Positions 23,816 through 31,962 of a DNA stretch of 43,658 bases are shown here, piece after piece. Numbering within the stretch: position 1 is the first letter of the stretch; each line of letters begins with the position of its first letter. This DNA is from Companilactobacillus mindensis DSM 14500. Its GTDB lineage: Bacteria > Bacillota > Bacilli > Lactobacillales > Lactobacillaceae. A program made the position numbers and the translations under genes. Location: contig NZ_AZEZ01000025.1 of assembly GCF_001434275.1 (NCBI RefSeq), positions 1 to 43,658 of the forward strand, read 5' to 3'. The notes under the pieces were generated by a model, which was given only the letters and a program-made list of their open reading frames with translations, was not told the DNA's origin and made no database searches.

Positions 23816-23859
23816 GTTCGTATGCGAACTATATTAATTCTTTCTGTAATCAAAGTCAA
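23816..23859 (-). promoter_or_regulatory. marR promoter and operator
   Basis: TTGACT (23854-23859), 17-nt spacer, TAATAT (23831-23836), then the palindrome GTTCGTATGCGAAC (23816-23829) at the expected transcription start. Binding there would block initiation. Confidence 0.85.
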
Positions 23860-23944
23860 TCTTTTTCGGTAAACAAATTATTTTACAAATACATTCATCA
23901 ACGTTATTATTTTCAATCTAATGAAAATTTGGAGATAAATAATT

Positions 23945-24484
23945 ATGCATTCAATTGAAACAGAAAGATTGATCATCCGCCCTTTACAACCTAAGGATCA
24001 CGATGATCTACAAGCCATTATTTTGGACCCCGAAGTAGTCAAATATACCCGTTATCGTGACACCACTACCCCAGAATCCTTCACTAAAATTTTTGAAGAG
24101 CACTTCTTAACTGAAACAAAGTATACCTTTGGCATCGAAGACAAACTCAGCCGTCATATAATTGGATTTTACGAATTTCATCCTTCAAAAGATACTGGCA
24201 TCTTAACTTATGCCTTGGGACAAAGTGCTTGGGGTCATGGTTACGTGGCCGAAGTTGGCAGAGCTATGATGAAATATGGTTTCACTGAATTAAATTTCCA
24301 ACGTATCGAAGCTCACTACGCCAACCTCAATCCTCGTTCCGGCCGTGTCATGTCTAAAATGGGCATGCGCGATTTGGGTGAAGTCGAAGTCTTTACCTTT
24401 CCCACCGGCGGAGTAGTTCACGTCTTAGCCTACGAATTAACTAAAGATGATTGGTTGAACGGTAAACAAGAGCAAGCCGTTTAG
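23945..24484 (+). CDS. GNAT-family N-acetyltransferase (RimJ/RimL type)
   Basis: 179-residue acetyltransferase with the layout of ribosomal-protein Ser/Ala N-acetyltransferases: ETERLIIRPLQPKDHDDL at the start, the acetyl-CoA region GQSAWGHGYVAEVGRAMMKYGF, and NPRSGRVMSKMGM near the end. It would use acetyl-CoA; the acceptor is not determinable. GGAG lies 10 nt before the ATG. It is divergent from marR and followed by a terminator, so it is a single-gene unit. Confidence 0.85.
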   Translation: MHSIETERLIIRPLQPKDHDDLQAIILDPEVVKYTRYRDTTTPESFTKIFEEHFLTETKYTFGIEDKLSRHIIGFYEFHPSKDTGILTYALGQSAWGHGYVAEVGRAMMKYGFTELNFQRIEAHYANLNPRSGRVMSKMGMRDLGEVEVFTFPTGGVVHVLAYELTKDDWLNGKQEQAV

Positions 24485-24520
24485 TTGTATTTCATCTTTC
24501 ATTTTTAAAAAATTGTGTTA

Positions 24521-24556
24521 AAAAACAGGCCATCCTTCTTTGGATGACCTGTTTTA
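24521..24556 (+). terminator. Terminator after the GNAT gene
   Basis: CAGGCCATCC pairs with GGATGACCTG with one mismatch, followed by TTTTA. It shares GGCCATCC/GGATGACC and the trailing TATCTAAATAA with the hairpins near copies D and F. Confidence 0.75.
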
Positions 24557-24630
24557 CTATCTAAATAACTATATTAAGAATTATCATTTTAAATGTACGA
24601 TTTAAATTTTTCAGTGATAATCACCAATAC

Positions 24631-24682
24631 TTAGCTGGCGTTCTTTGGCGGCTGCTGAATTTCATGGAAGACGGCAGTGACC
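24631..24682 (-). repeat. Structured interspersed element, copy E (remnant)
   Basis: On the minus strand it keeps the 5' end (GGGTCACTGCCGTCTTCC, then ATGAAATTC), fused directly to part of hairpin 2 (loop CAAAGAAC and GCCAGCTAAG). The middle and the 3' stem are lost. It starts 15 nt after the diguanylate cyclase stop codon, in sense. Confidence 0.7.
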
Positions 24683-24697
24683 CATGAGCCAAACCAT

Positions 24698-25825
24698 TTA
24701 AGCAGCTGTAATTTGCATCCGCCCATTCCGCTTTGAATGATAAAGATTTTGATCGACCCGTGTATAAAAATCGTTCGGTTTACTATCAGCTTTAGCAATC
24801 ATAGACACACCAACTGAAATCGAAATATTGATTTTTTTACCATTAATATCAACATCCAAATGATTCAAAGCTGCAAAGATTTGCTTGACGATTGATTTCG
24901 TTGCCTGCAAATCATAGCCAGGAAAGAGAATATTGAATTCCTCGCCACCGGTTCGATAAAATTTAATTTTAGAATCATTGGCTTCAATGATTGTTTGGAC
25001 AACGCTGGCCGTATGCTGCAAAACTTTATCCCCAGCTAAATGTCCATAAGTATCATTAACTTGTTTGAAGTGATCGATATCAAACATCATCATCGACAAG
25101 TCTAATTTATTATTCGTACTATTGTTAAAGAGATGTTGCATTTCTGACTCGTACGCCGCATAATTTTCAATTTTTGTCAGCGCATCGTGGTTAGCAAATT
25201 CCAACAGATGCATCTTCAATTGTCCATCACGTAAAATCATCGTCACATAACTGTATTGGAAAGCCATAAAAATCATTAAATAAAGGTATTCTTCTCCATA
25301 AACCTTCCACGAAAAACCAAACTTTATCTTCATATAAAGCCACAACAAGGCACAGAAGAAAGCTCCTGGTAAAATGTAAGCTTTAAATGTGTAAGTATTT
25401 CCCTGTTTTCGCCGGAAATAATTCAAGGTTTCGTAATAACAGATCAAGGTAATCCCATGACACCATGATTCCCAATAGCCGATCGAACCATTGAAAGCTA
25501 AGTAGAATAACATAATTGGAATAAAGTAATAATACTTCATGCGGATATTTAAAAAGTACGCACAAAAAATCAATGCCAGCAACTGAAAATTCATAAATTC
25601 CCAGGAAATTGCTGTCCCTACTACACTGGCCTGCATACTAAAGATAAGGATCAAGACATACAAAATACCAAACCAAGCATTCAATTTATCATCATCAATA
25701 TTGAGATTCTTGCGATGAACATAACTTTTTAACTCATCGTATAGCACCTGATAGAATGTGAATACTCCTAAAACAAAGAATAAGCCTGTAATAAACGGTG
25801 AAACCCGCCAAACATTCCATGTCAA
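24698..25825 (-). CDS. Membrane-bound diguanylate cyclase (GGDEF domain)
   Basis: 375 residues. About seven membrane spans fill residues 10-197, followed by a GGDEF domain (about 206-375). The active site is RTGGEEFNILFPG (GGEEF at 293-297), with FDIDHFKQVNDTYGHLAGD upstream, so it should make c-di-GMP from two GTP. The inhibitory I-site (RxxD) is absent: residues 284-287 are DSKI. The start is TTG 25825, with GGGAGG 10 nt upstream. The N-terminal membrane part is not a sensor domain I recognise. The gene follows relP by 126 nt on the same strand. c-di-GMP enzymes are uncommon in lactobacilli. Confidence 0.85.
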   Translation of the reverse strand: MTWNVWRVSPFITGLFFVLGVFTFYQVLYDELKSYVHRKNLNIDDDKLNAWFGILYVLILIFSMQASVVGTAISWEFMNFQLLALIFCAYFLNIRMKYYYFIPIMLFYLAFNGSIGYWESWCHGITLICYYETLNYFRRKQGNTYTFKAYILPGAFFCALLWLYMKIKFGFSWKVYGEEYLYLMIFMAFQYSYVTMILRDGQLKMHLLEFANHDALTKIENYAAYESEMQHLFNNSTNNKLDLSMMMFDIDHFKQVNDTYGHLAGDKVLQHTASVVQTIIEANDSKIKFYRTGGEEFNILFPGYDLQATKSIVKQIFAALNHLDVDINGKKINISISVGVSMIAKADSKPNDFYTRVDQNLYHSKRNGRMQITAA

Positions 25826-25951
25826 AGGTTACGAAGCCTCCCACTGATCAATTTTTAATTATTTCCATTTAACGATACTATTAAAAATATATTTTTTAAA
25901 TAGAAAAATAATTATTTTATATAAATCATTCAAAAGCTCCGCATCGCTGTA

Positions 25952-26635
25952 CTAAATTAAATCCTTATGGATTTCCTGCATTCCGCGTTCGATTTTTTCC
26001 AATTCATCCGAATAATCGTGCAACTTATCACCATACTTATCAACTAACGCTTGATTGGCATCGGTCTTATAACGTAATTTGTGTTCCAAACTAGCCCACA
26101 TATCCATGCCGACAGTGCGAATTTGAATTTCTACTGGCACATCGACTGGTCCGGTAGATTGAAAAACAGGCACTTTTACGATCAAGTGCAGACTACGATA
26201 GCCACTTGCCTTAGGGTGCTTGATATAATCCTTGCGACGTAACAGCGTTACATCAGTTTGGTGCGTTAACATTTTTTCAACGCTGTAAATATCATCGAGA
26301 TAATTCGTTATAACTCTTATTCCAGCAATATCATAAATATTCTTTTGGATACTCTCAGCCGTTAAGTCATAGCCCTTGCGTTCAGCTTTTTGTAGCAGGC
26401 TCTGCATATCCTTCATTCGTGATTCCATATGATGGATCGGATTGTAATCGTAATTAACTTGGAATTCAGCGTCCAAGTTTTCTAATTTCGTACTGATTTC
26501 CCTTTGTCCAGATTGATAAAGTTGAGACATTTTAATTAATTTAGCAAGTTCATTGATAGCCGGACGGTTCTCTAAGCCACCCAATTGTGAACGTAATTTT
26601 TTTAAATTAAGAACATTTTGTCGTTCTAATATCAT
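25952..26635 (-). CDS. relP: Small alarmone synthetase (RelP/YwaC-like)
   Basis: 227-residue RelA/SpoT-type (p)ppGpp synthetase without a hydrolase domain. Motifs: YDIAGIRVI, DYIKHPKASGYRSLHLIV, and VEIQIRTVGMDMWASLEHKLRYK. NPIHHMESRMKDMQ and the YRSLHLIV run look more like RelP/YwaC than RelQ. It would transfer pyrophosphate from ATP to GDP or GTP. In relatives it responds transcriptionally to cell-wall stress. AAGGA precedes the ATG. It follows the terminator of the small upstream gene and precedes the diguanylate cyclase, so two nucleotide second-messenger genes are adjacent. The RelP/RelQ choice is a judgement by eye. Confidence 0.85.
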   Translation of the reverse strand: MILERQNVLNLKKLRSQLGGLENRPAINELAKLIKMSQLYQSGQREISTKLENLDAEFQVNYDYNPIHHMESRMKDMQSLLQKAERKGYDLTAESIQKNIYDIAGIRVITNYLDDIYSVEKMLTHQTDVTLLRRKDYIKHPKASGYRSLHLIVKVPVFQSTGPVDVPVEIQIRTVGMDMWASLEHKLRYKTDANQALVDKYGDKLHDYSDELEKIERGMQEIHKDLI

Positions 26636-26654
26636 ATTCCCATCCTTTTGAATA

Positions 26655-26681
26655 AAATAAAAAACAACCTCGAAAGGTTGC
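26655..26681 (-). terminator. Terminator after the 72-residue gene
   Basis: CAACCT pairs with AGGTTG around CGAA, followed by a T-rich run on the minus strand. Confidence 0.8.
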
Positions 26682-26683
26682 TT

Positions 26684-26902
26684 CTATTCTAGCTCAAATT
26701 GCTTTAATTTGGAGCGGATATAATTCCAAACTTTTTGATCATGCGTGTCGATCGTATCTGGAAAGTATTTTTGAAGATCATCCTGGATGAATCGTTCATT
26801 GATCCGATACCATTCATCCTCGGCCTCAGCATTCTCAAAAGTATTGAAATAAAATGGATCGTCAATCGTTAACAAAGTGTTCAATATCAAGTCTTTATCC
26901 AT
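26684..26902 (-). CDS. Small acidic protein of unknown function
   Basis: 72 residues from ATG 26902, with GGGAGG upstream; a longer frame to 26920 overlaps that site. It is acidic, aromatic-rich and has no membrane segment (MDKDLILNTLLTIDDPFYF...DTHDQKVWNYIRSKLKQFELE). I do not recognise the family. It follows codA by 40 nt and ends at its own terminator before relP. A good ribosome site and a terminator support it as a real gene. Confidence 0.7.
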   Translation of the reverse strand: MDKDLILNTLLTIDDPFYFNTFENAEAEDEWYRINERFIQDDLQKYFPDTIDTHDQKVWNYIRSKLKQFELE

Positions 26903-26942
26903 AACATCCTCCCTAAGCAAAGAATATTATTCTAACACAAAT

Positions 26943-28181
26943 TTAAATATATAACTCTGTTTCAGCTGGTTTAGTTTTACCGATAACTTTACCATTGTGA
27001 ACTGACAGCAAAACTTCAGCATGCTTGTTCAAAGCATCATAGAAATTGTGAGCATTGATCAAAACAAAATTAGCTGGTTTACCCACTTCAATTCCGTATT
27101 GGTCTTGAACGTGCATAGCTTGTGCTCCGTTGAGCGTAATGAACTTGTAGGAATCCATGATCTGTTGATGGCCCATCATTTGCGTAGCGTGCAAGCCTTC
27201 AGCCAAAACATCATACATATTGCCGTTACCCATTGGGTACCAAGGGTCTTTAATATCGTCTTCGCCAAAAGCCACATTGATTCCTTCGGCATCTAATTCC
27301 TTAACTCTTGTCAAACCACGACGCTTAGGATAAGTATCGAAGCGACCGCCAAGATACATATTTACCAATGGATTAGAAATGAAATTCATCTTGGATAATT
27401 TCAGTAGACGCATCAATTTGTACATGTAAGCATCGTTATACGAACCCATAGCGGTAGTATGCGAGGCAGTTACTAAATCTCCTGAACCACTTTCATAAGC
27501 TAAAGTGGCTAAAGTTTCCAAACTTCTTGAACTAGGATCATCGATCTCATCAGTATGAGCATCGAATAAGAGGTCATTTTTTTGAGCCAAATCGAAAGCA
27601 AATTTTAATGATTCGACTGAATATTCACGGTTAAATTCATAATGAGGAATGGCTCCAACCACATCAACACCAAGATCAACGGCTTTTTCCATCAATTCCT
27701 TGCCGTTAGGGTATGACAAAATTCCTTCTTGTGGAAAGGCGACTAATTGCAAAGTCATCCAATCTTTGACACTTTCACGAACATCGATCAAAGCCTTCAA
27801 AGCTTTCAAACTTGGATCAGTCACATCAACGTGGGAGCGTACGAACTGGATTCCGTGACTGGCCTGCATCTTCAAAGCTAAAATGGCCCGTTTTTTGACA
27901 TCTTGATAAGTCAGATCTTGTTTACGTTCGGTCCAAATACGAATGCCATCAAACAAAGTGCCATTCTCATTCCACTCCGGTTGTCCAGCCGTCAAAGCTG
28001 CATCCAAATGAACGTGAGGATCGACGAACGGTGGCAACAGTAATTTCTCGTGGCCAACAATAACTTCTTCACCGTCTTTTGGTTCCAGATGTTCAGCAAT
28101 CTCAACAAATTTGCCGTCTTCAATACGGACATCTTTGGCTGATTGATTTTGAATCTTCACTTGTTGTAATAACATCGTCAT
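26943..28181 (-). CDS. codA: Cytosine deaminase (amidohydrolase family)
   Basis: 412-residue metal-dependent amidohydrolase that would convert cytosine to uracil for pyrimidine salvage. Metal ligands: HVH at 56-58 in FVDPHVHLDAAL, the later His in DAHTDEIDD and TASHTTAMG, and the Asp in FGEDDIKDPWYPMGNG. The last block matches the CodA family and places it closer to CodA than to dihydroorotase or allantoinase. GAGGAG precedes the ATG. It is divergent from codB across a shared promoter region, supporting cytosine as substrate. Isoguanine or other N-acyl cyclic substrates cannot be excluded. Confidence 0.88.
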   Translation of the reverse strand: MTMLLQQVKIQNQSAKDVRIEDGKFVEIAEHLEPKDGEEVIVGHEKLLLPPFVDPHVHLDAALTAGQPEWNENGTLFDGIRIWTERKQDLTYQDVKKRAILALKMQASHGIQFVRSHVDVTDPSLKALKALIDVRESVKDWMTLQLVAFPQEGILSYPNGKELMEKAVDLGVDVVGAIPHYEFNREYSVESLKFAFDLAQKNDLLFDAHTDEIDDPSSRSLETLATLAYESGSGDLVTASHTTAMGSYNDAYMYKLMRLLKLSKMNFISNPLVNMYLGGRFDTYPKRRGLTRVKELDAEGINVAFGEDDIKDPWYPMGNGNMYDVLAEGLHATQMMGHQQIMDSYKFITLNGAQAMHVQDQYGIEVGKPANFVLINAHNFYDALNKHAEVLLSVHNGKVIGKTKPAETELYI

Positions 28182-28204
28182 ACACTCCTCTGAATTTTTG
28201 GTAT

Positions 28205-28233
28205 AGTATACAATTCCAAGTTGACATTGACAA
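28205..28233 (-). promoter_or_regulatory. codA promoter
   Basis: TTGTCA (28228-28233), 17-nt spacer, TATACT (28205-28210). It is interleaved with the codB promoter on the other strand, so the two genes could be controlled together. Confidence 0.7.
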
Positions 28234-28249
28234 ATATCTACTTTAGACT
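28221..28249 (+). promoter_or_regulatory. codB promoter
   Basis: TTGACA (28221-28226), 17-nt spacer, TAGACT (28244-28249). Its -35 box lies inside the codA promoter spacer. The predicted transcript has a leader of about 105 nt. Confidence 0.6.
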
Positions 28250-28270
28250 ATCAACAATATAATTCTTTTA

Positions 28271-28358
28271 AGTCAGTCACAGAGACTGATGCGGTAAATT
28301 AGGAATCGGGGACTGCCTAAGCGCGGCCTCCTTTTTTACTGCCTAAGATTACGGGGGT
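28271..28358 (+). promoter_or_regulatory. Structured codB leader, possible PyrR-type attenuator
   Basis: Hairpin 1 is CAGTC-ACAGA-GACTG (28274-28288), reminiscent of the PyrR-binding loop (AGAGA between GUC and GRCU). Next, GGGG (28308-28311) and GCC can pair with GGC and CTCC (to 28331), followed by six T: a terminator-like hairpin. The same CCTCC can instead pair with the ribosome site GGGGG (28353-28357). ACTGCCTAAG occurs twice (28312 and 28338). A pyrimidine-responsive switch fits the gene, but the PyrR match is loose. Confidence 0.45.
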
Positions 28359-28362
28359 AAAA

Positions 28363-29730
28363 ATGGATAAAAAAGAACACATTCAAGCAACAACATCTGA
28401 CCAGCGTTCCATGTCCAAATGGGATATGTTCGCTACCTGGATTGGAGCCAATGCCAACAACGGAACTTGGTATATCGGTGGCGTCATTGCGGCCGTCGGT
28501 TTGATCAAGGCATCTAGTCTGTTAGTTATTGTCGGTTCAGTTTCTTATGTTCTCTTAGCTTTAGCTTCATATATGGGATACAAAACTGGTCTGCCAGCAA
28601 TGGCTTTGACGAGACCATCATTTGGTGTCAAAGGCTCTATTCTGCCATCGATCGTCAATGTCATTCAGTTTATCGGTTGGGCCGCTATCAACACATTCAT
28701 CGCAGCCACTTCGATCAGTTTTATTTTGAAAGATATTCTCGGTTGGGACAATTCAGCGTTCCACAATCAATTCAGTATTATCATTGGAATTGTAGTCATG
28801 TCTATTTTACATCTAATCAGTATTTCATTAGGTGAAAAATCAGTTAAATGGATCGAACGATTTGGAATAATTTTAGTCATTATTCTCGTCGTTTGGGAAT
28901 CAGTCGTCATTTTAAAGACTGTACCATTTCACGATATCGTCAAATGGCAACCAGCAGCCAAATTTCAACTGCCTAGCGGTAAAATCGTCGATATTTTAGC
29001 AGCTTTCAACTTGGCTTGGGTCACTGCAGCAGCTGATTTCAGTCGCTTTACGAAAGATAAACACGCTGCCACTACGGCTTCATTCTTAGGCGCCAATATC
29101 GGTCTGTTCTGGTTTGCTTTCATCGGTTTGATTGCCACCATCGCCACGGCTATCACGATCAACAAGTTCGATCCCAATAATGCTGATCCTAGTACGATTG
29201 CTGCCAAACTTGGTCTAGGAATCCTAGCTATGCTGGTCATTGTTATTACCAGTACCACTGCCAATGCAGTCAACTTAATGGCCGCCGGTTCAGCTTTAAC
29301 TAATATCTTTCACCGTCTAAAACTGACTCCAGCACTTTGGATCGTGACTTTAGTAGCCACCGTTATGACCTTTATTCCGGTCTACATTGCCAGTTTCTTA
29401 ACTACTTTTGAAACTTTCTTGGACGGTATCGGCATGTTCTTAGGACCTGAAATTGCTATTTTCTTAATTGATTTCTTCCTAATTAGAAATAAGCATTATT
29501 CAGTTGACCAATTCTCAAAGCCACAAGGTTTTTATTGGTACACCAAAGGTATTAATCCCATCGCCATTATTACTTGGATCATTGGAGTTCTCAGTTACCT
29601 TGGTTTAAATAAATTGAGCTTTATCGTTTCAACTGTTGGTGCCACCTTCCCAGCCATGATCATCACTGCTATTTGTTACTACCTAGCAACTCGTCTGATC
29701 AACTCCACAGCCCCACAGAAAAATAAGTAA
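28363..29730 (+). CDS. codB: Cytosine permease (NCS1 family)
   Basis: 455-residue transporter with about 12 membrane spans. NCS1/CodB features: DMFATWIGANANNGTWYIGG near the start, GLPAMALTRPSFGVKGSILPS, and WVTAAADFSRFTK. It would import cytosine for the divergent CodA deaminase. A ribosome site, GGGGGT, lies 5 nt before the ATG inside a folded leader. A terminator follows at 29793. Substrate choice between cytosine and other nucleobases rests on family resemblance and the codA neighbour. Confidence 0.88.
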   Translation: MDKKEHIQATTSDQRSMSKWDMFATWIGANANNGTWYIGGVIAAVGLIKASSLLVIVGSVSYVLLALASYMGYKTGLPAMALTRPSFGVKGSILPSIVNVIQFIGWAAINTFIAATSISFILKDILGWDNSAFHNQFSIIIGIVVMSILHLISISLGEKSVKWIERFGIILVIILVVWESVVILKTVPFHDIVKWQPAAKFQLPSGKIVDILAAFNLAWVTAAADFSRFTKDKHAATTASFLGANIGLFWFAFIGLIATIATAITINKFDPNNADPSTIAAKLGLGILAMLVIVITSTTANAVNLMAAGSALTNIFHRLKLTPALWIVTLVATVMTFIPVYIASFLTTFETFLDGIGMFLGPEIAIFLIDFFLIRNKHYSVDQFSKPQGFYWYTKGINPIAIITWIIGVLSYLGLNKLSFIVSTVGATFPAMIITAICYYLATRLINSTAPQKNK

Positions 29731-29792
29731 AATCAATAATACTGGCGCTGTAATTGAAATTACGCCCTAAAGACATCGTTTGGGGAAAAAAT

Positions 29793-29844
29793 AATAGACT
29801 GAAATCCATAAAATACTCCTTTGGATATCAGTCTATTATTTTTG
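29793..29844. terminator. Bidirectional terminator between codB and the MFS gene
   Basis: AATAGACTGA pairs with TCAGTCTATT, plus ATCC/GGAT, followed by ATTTTTG on the plus strand and TTTTTT on the minus strand. The two genes are convergent. Confidence 0.85.
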
Positions 29845-29883
29845 TGTAAATTAACGATTTAATTACTGTAAAAAATCTGTAAA

Positions 29884-31302
29884 TTATTTTGCTGTGGCTC
29901 GTTTATGCCACAAATAGATACCTACTAACAAAATCACACTGATAATACAGGATAAACCAAAAGTAACGTGCATCCCATCAATAAAGAGCTGCGGTTTACT
30001 TGGTAGATAAGACTTGACCCGACTGCCATTGATAATTGACATCGATCCAAACAATAAGGTTGTCGACATTGCCGAACCAACTACCATACCAACAGTTCTG
30101 GCTAAACTGTAGACACTGCCGGCCGAGCCATAGTCTTTTTCAGCCACGTTATCCATAACTAAAACATTATTGGGTGAATGGAACAAGCCATTACCTAACC
30201 CAGCCAGAGCCGCTCCGATTGCGAAAATTAAGACCGTGTTATGTAAACCACTGACAACGTAGAAGATTTGTCCAAAACTAATAATTGCTAAACCAATCAA
30301 AGTAATCTTAAACGGATCATGTCGATCGGCTAAACCACCTGACAAGGGTGCGATGAATAGCTGTACGACTGGGAAAATCAATAAGAAGAAACCACTGAAT
30401 AAAGGACTGAATCCCCGCGCATTCTGCAAGTAAAATGGTGCTAAGACGTCAAAGAAGAAATCGACAATAAAGACCATGAAACAGGCCAACAGCTCCATCG
30501 TAAACCACTTATTTTTGAATAATTTTACTGGCAAGATCGGTTCAGATTGCTTGCTTTCATAACGGTAAAGCATGATTAACAAAATTAATCCGACAATCGT
30601 CAAACAAAGAATTCGCCAATCACTCCAACCTAATTGCTGACTCATCAAAATGCCGACAAACATGCTGGTGAAGCCGACTAATAAAAGTAGCGAACCAATC
30701 AGATCGAAACCTTCATTAACAAAGGTTTTATCCAAACTGCTGGGCAAATATTTAAATAAGATTATCGTTGCTATAATTCCGATCGGTACATTCAACCAAA
30801 AAATAATGTGCCATGGGAAAAAGTTCAATAAAATCCCCCCGATACTTGGGCCAATGATTCCGCCTAAAGAAACAAACGACCCCATCCACCCCAAGGCTTG
30901 CCCACGTTGATCATCTGGAAAAACTTCGACGATGATACCATTTGAGGTTGCCATCGTCATTGCGGCTCCGATTGCTTGCAGACTTCTAGAAATAATTAAA
31001 AATAGCCAGCTAGTCGACAATGCACACAGAGCAGAGCTGATCAAAAATATCATCGTTCCCCATTTGAAGAATTTGATTTTGCCATACTTGTCCCCGAGTT
31101 TTCCAAAAATCATCAGAGTACTGCTCATCACGATCAAGTACATCGTCACGACCCAATTTATCAAACTCATATTGGTCTTTAATGCCTTACTCAACACTGG
31201 TAGTGCCACAGTGACAATGCTACTATCAAGTGTAGACATGAAGGTGACTATCCCTATACCAATCAGGATCATCGTCAAGTTTTTATCCTTTTTTTGTTCC
31301 AT
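29884..31302 (-). CDS. MFS multidrug efflux transporter (DHA2, 14 spans)
   Basis: 472 residues from ATG 31302 (MEQKKDKN), with GAGGCGG upstream; the frame extends to 31386 but that part lies in the divergent promoter. EmrB/QacA-type features: LDSSIVTVALP in span 1, motif A GKLGDKYGKIKFF, motif C GGIIGPSIGGIL in span 5, and about 14 spans. It would export drugs or toxic compounds using proton motive force. It is divergent from a PadR regulator 71 nt away, a common arrangement for inducible pumps. The substrate is unknown. Confidence 0.88.
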   Translation of the reverse strand: MEQKKDKNLTMILIGIGIVTFMSTLDSSIVTVALPVLSKALKTNMSLINWVVTMYLIVMSSTLMIFGKLGDKYGKIKFFKWGTMIFLISSALCALSTSWLFLIISRSLQAIGAAMTMATSNGIIVEVFPDDQRGQALGWMGSFVSLGGIIGPSIGGILLNFFPWHIIFWLNVPIGIIATIILFKYLPSSLDKTFVNEGFDLIGSLLLLVGFTSMFVGILMSQQLGWSDWRILCLTIVGLILLIMLYRYESKQSEPILPVKLFKNKWFTMELLACFMVFIVDFFFDVLAPFYLQNARGFSPLFSGFFLLIFPVVQLFIAPLSGGLADRHDPFKITLIGLAIISFGQIFYVVSGLHNTVLIFAIGAALAGLGNGLFHSPNNVLVMDNVAEKDYGSAGSVYSLARTVGMVVGSAMSTTLLFGSMSIINGSRVKSYLPSKPQLFIDGMHVTFGLSCIISVILLVGIYLWHKRATAK

Positions 31303-31373
31303 AATCCGCCTCAATACTATATATTTATATATATAGATTAATACACAGTTTCTTTTTAGTAAAGGAGATTTAA
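31303..31373. promoter_or_regulatory. Divergent control region between MFS pump and padR
   Basis: A 71-nt region with the AT palindrome-like stretch TATATTTATATATATAGA and TTAATACACAG. It must hold both promoters, and PadR probably binds here. I could not fix the -35 and -10 boxes with confidence. Confidence 0.4.
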
Positions 31374-31904
31374 ATGGCACGTTCAAATACGCTTCAATAC
31401 ATCATTTTAGGATTGTTGACCCGTCAACCAATGACTGGTTATGACATCAAACAAACTTTCGATAAAGAAAAGGCCGAATTCTGGAGTGCCCCTTTCAGTC
31501 AGATCTATCCGGAATTGAATCGACTCCTAAAAGAGCAATTGATCAGTTTAGTAGAGAATACTGACGAAAGTTCGCGTAAGAAGACTTATCAAATAACCGC
31601 TAAAGGCCATGATTACTTCCACGACTGGCTCTGCTTACCATTGGCGCCTACTACGATTGAGATCAATAACGACGATTTTATCTTACGTCTACACTTCTTG
31701 GGCGTTCCACATAAAAAAGAACTCAACCAATTGTTGGAGTTGCGTTGTCGCACTCTTAACGTTGAGATTGCCCAGTTGGAATTAGAACTCGCTGAAGTCG
31801 TCAATCACCCCGAACAATTTGGCCGGGAACTTATTATTGAAAAGGAATTAGCTAATAAGAAAGCTGACGTCAAACTTTGGAAAAAAGAAATCAAACGTAA
31901 ATAA
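31374..31904 (+). CDS. PadR-family transcriptional regulator
   Basis: 176 residues. The N-terminal winged helix (about 5-80) has LQYIILGLLTRQPMTGYDIKQTF, FWSAPFSQIYPELNRLLKEQLI and the wing KKTYQITAKGHDYF. The C-terminal part is a coiled-coil dimerisation segment (about 110-176) of the Vir/PadR C-terminal type. AAAGGAGA precedes the ATG. It is divergent from the MFS pump and probably its repressor. Repeat copy F starts 58 nt after its stop codon, in sense. Confidence 0.9.
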   Translation: MARSNTLQYIILGLLTRQPMTGYDIKQTFDKEKAEFWSAPFSQIYPELNRLLKEQLISLVENTDESSRKKTYQITAKGHDYFHDWLCLPLAPTTIEINNDDFILRLHFLGVPHKKELNQLLELRCRTLNVEIAQLELELAEVVNHPEQFGRELIIEKELANKKADVKLWKKEIKRK

Positions 31905-31962
31905 TCTTGACGAAAAAAGGATTTCATAGTGACTGAATGATGATTCTTTTTCAAGTTTGGTT

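Noticed and set aside
28182-28362. Purine, THF or T-box riboswitch before codB
   Set aside because: The conserved cores of these classes are not present; only a loose PyrR-like hairpin remains.
31303-31386. Upstream extension of the MFS protein
   Set aside because: It would place the start inside the divergent padR gene and promoter; MEQKKDKN at 31302 has the ribosome site.
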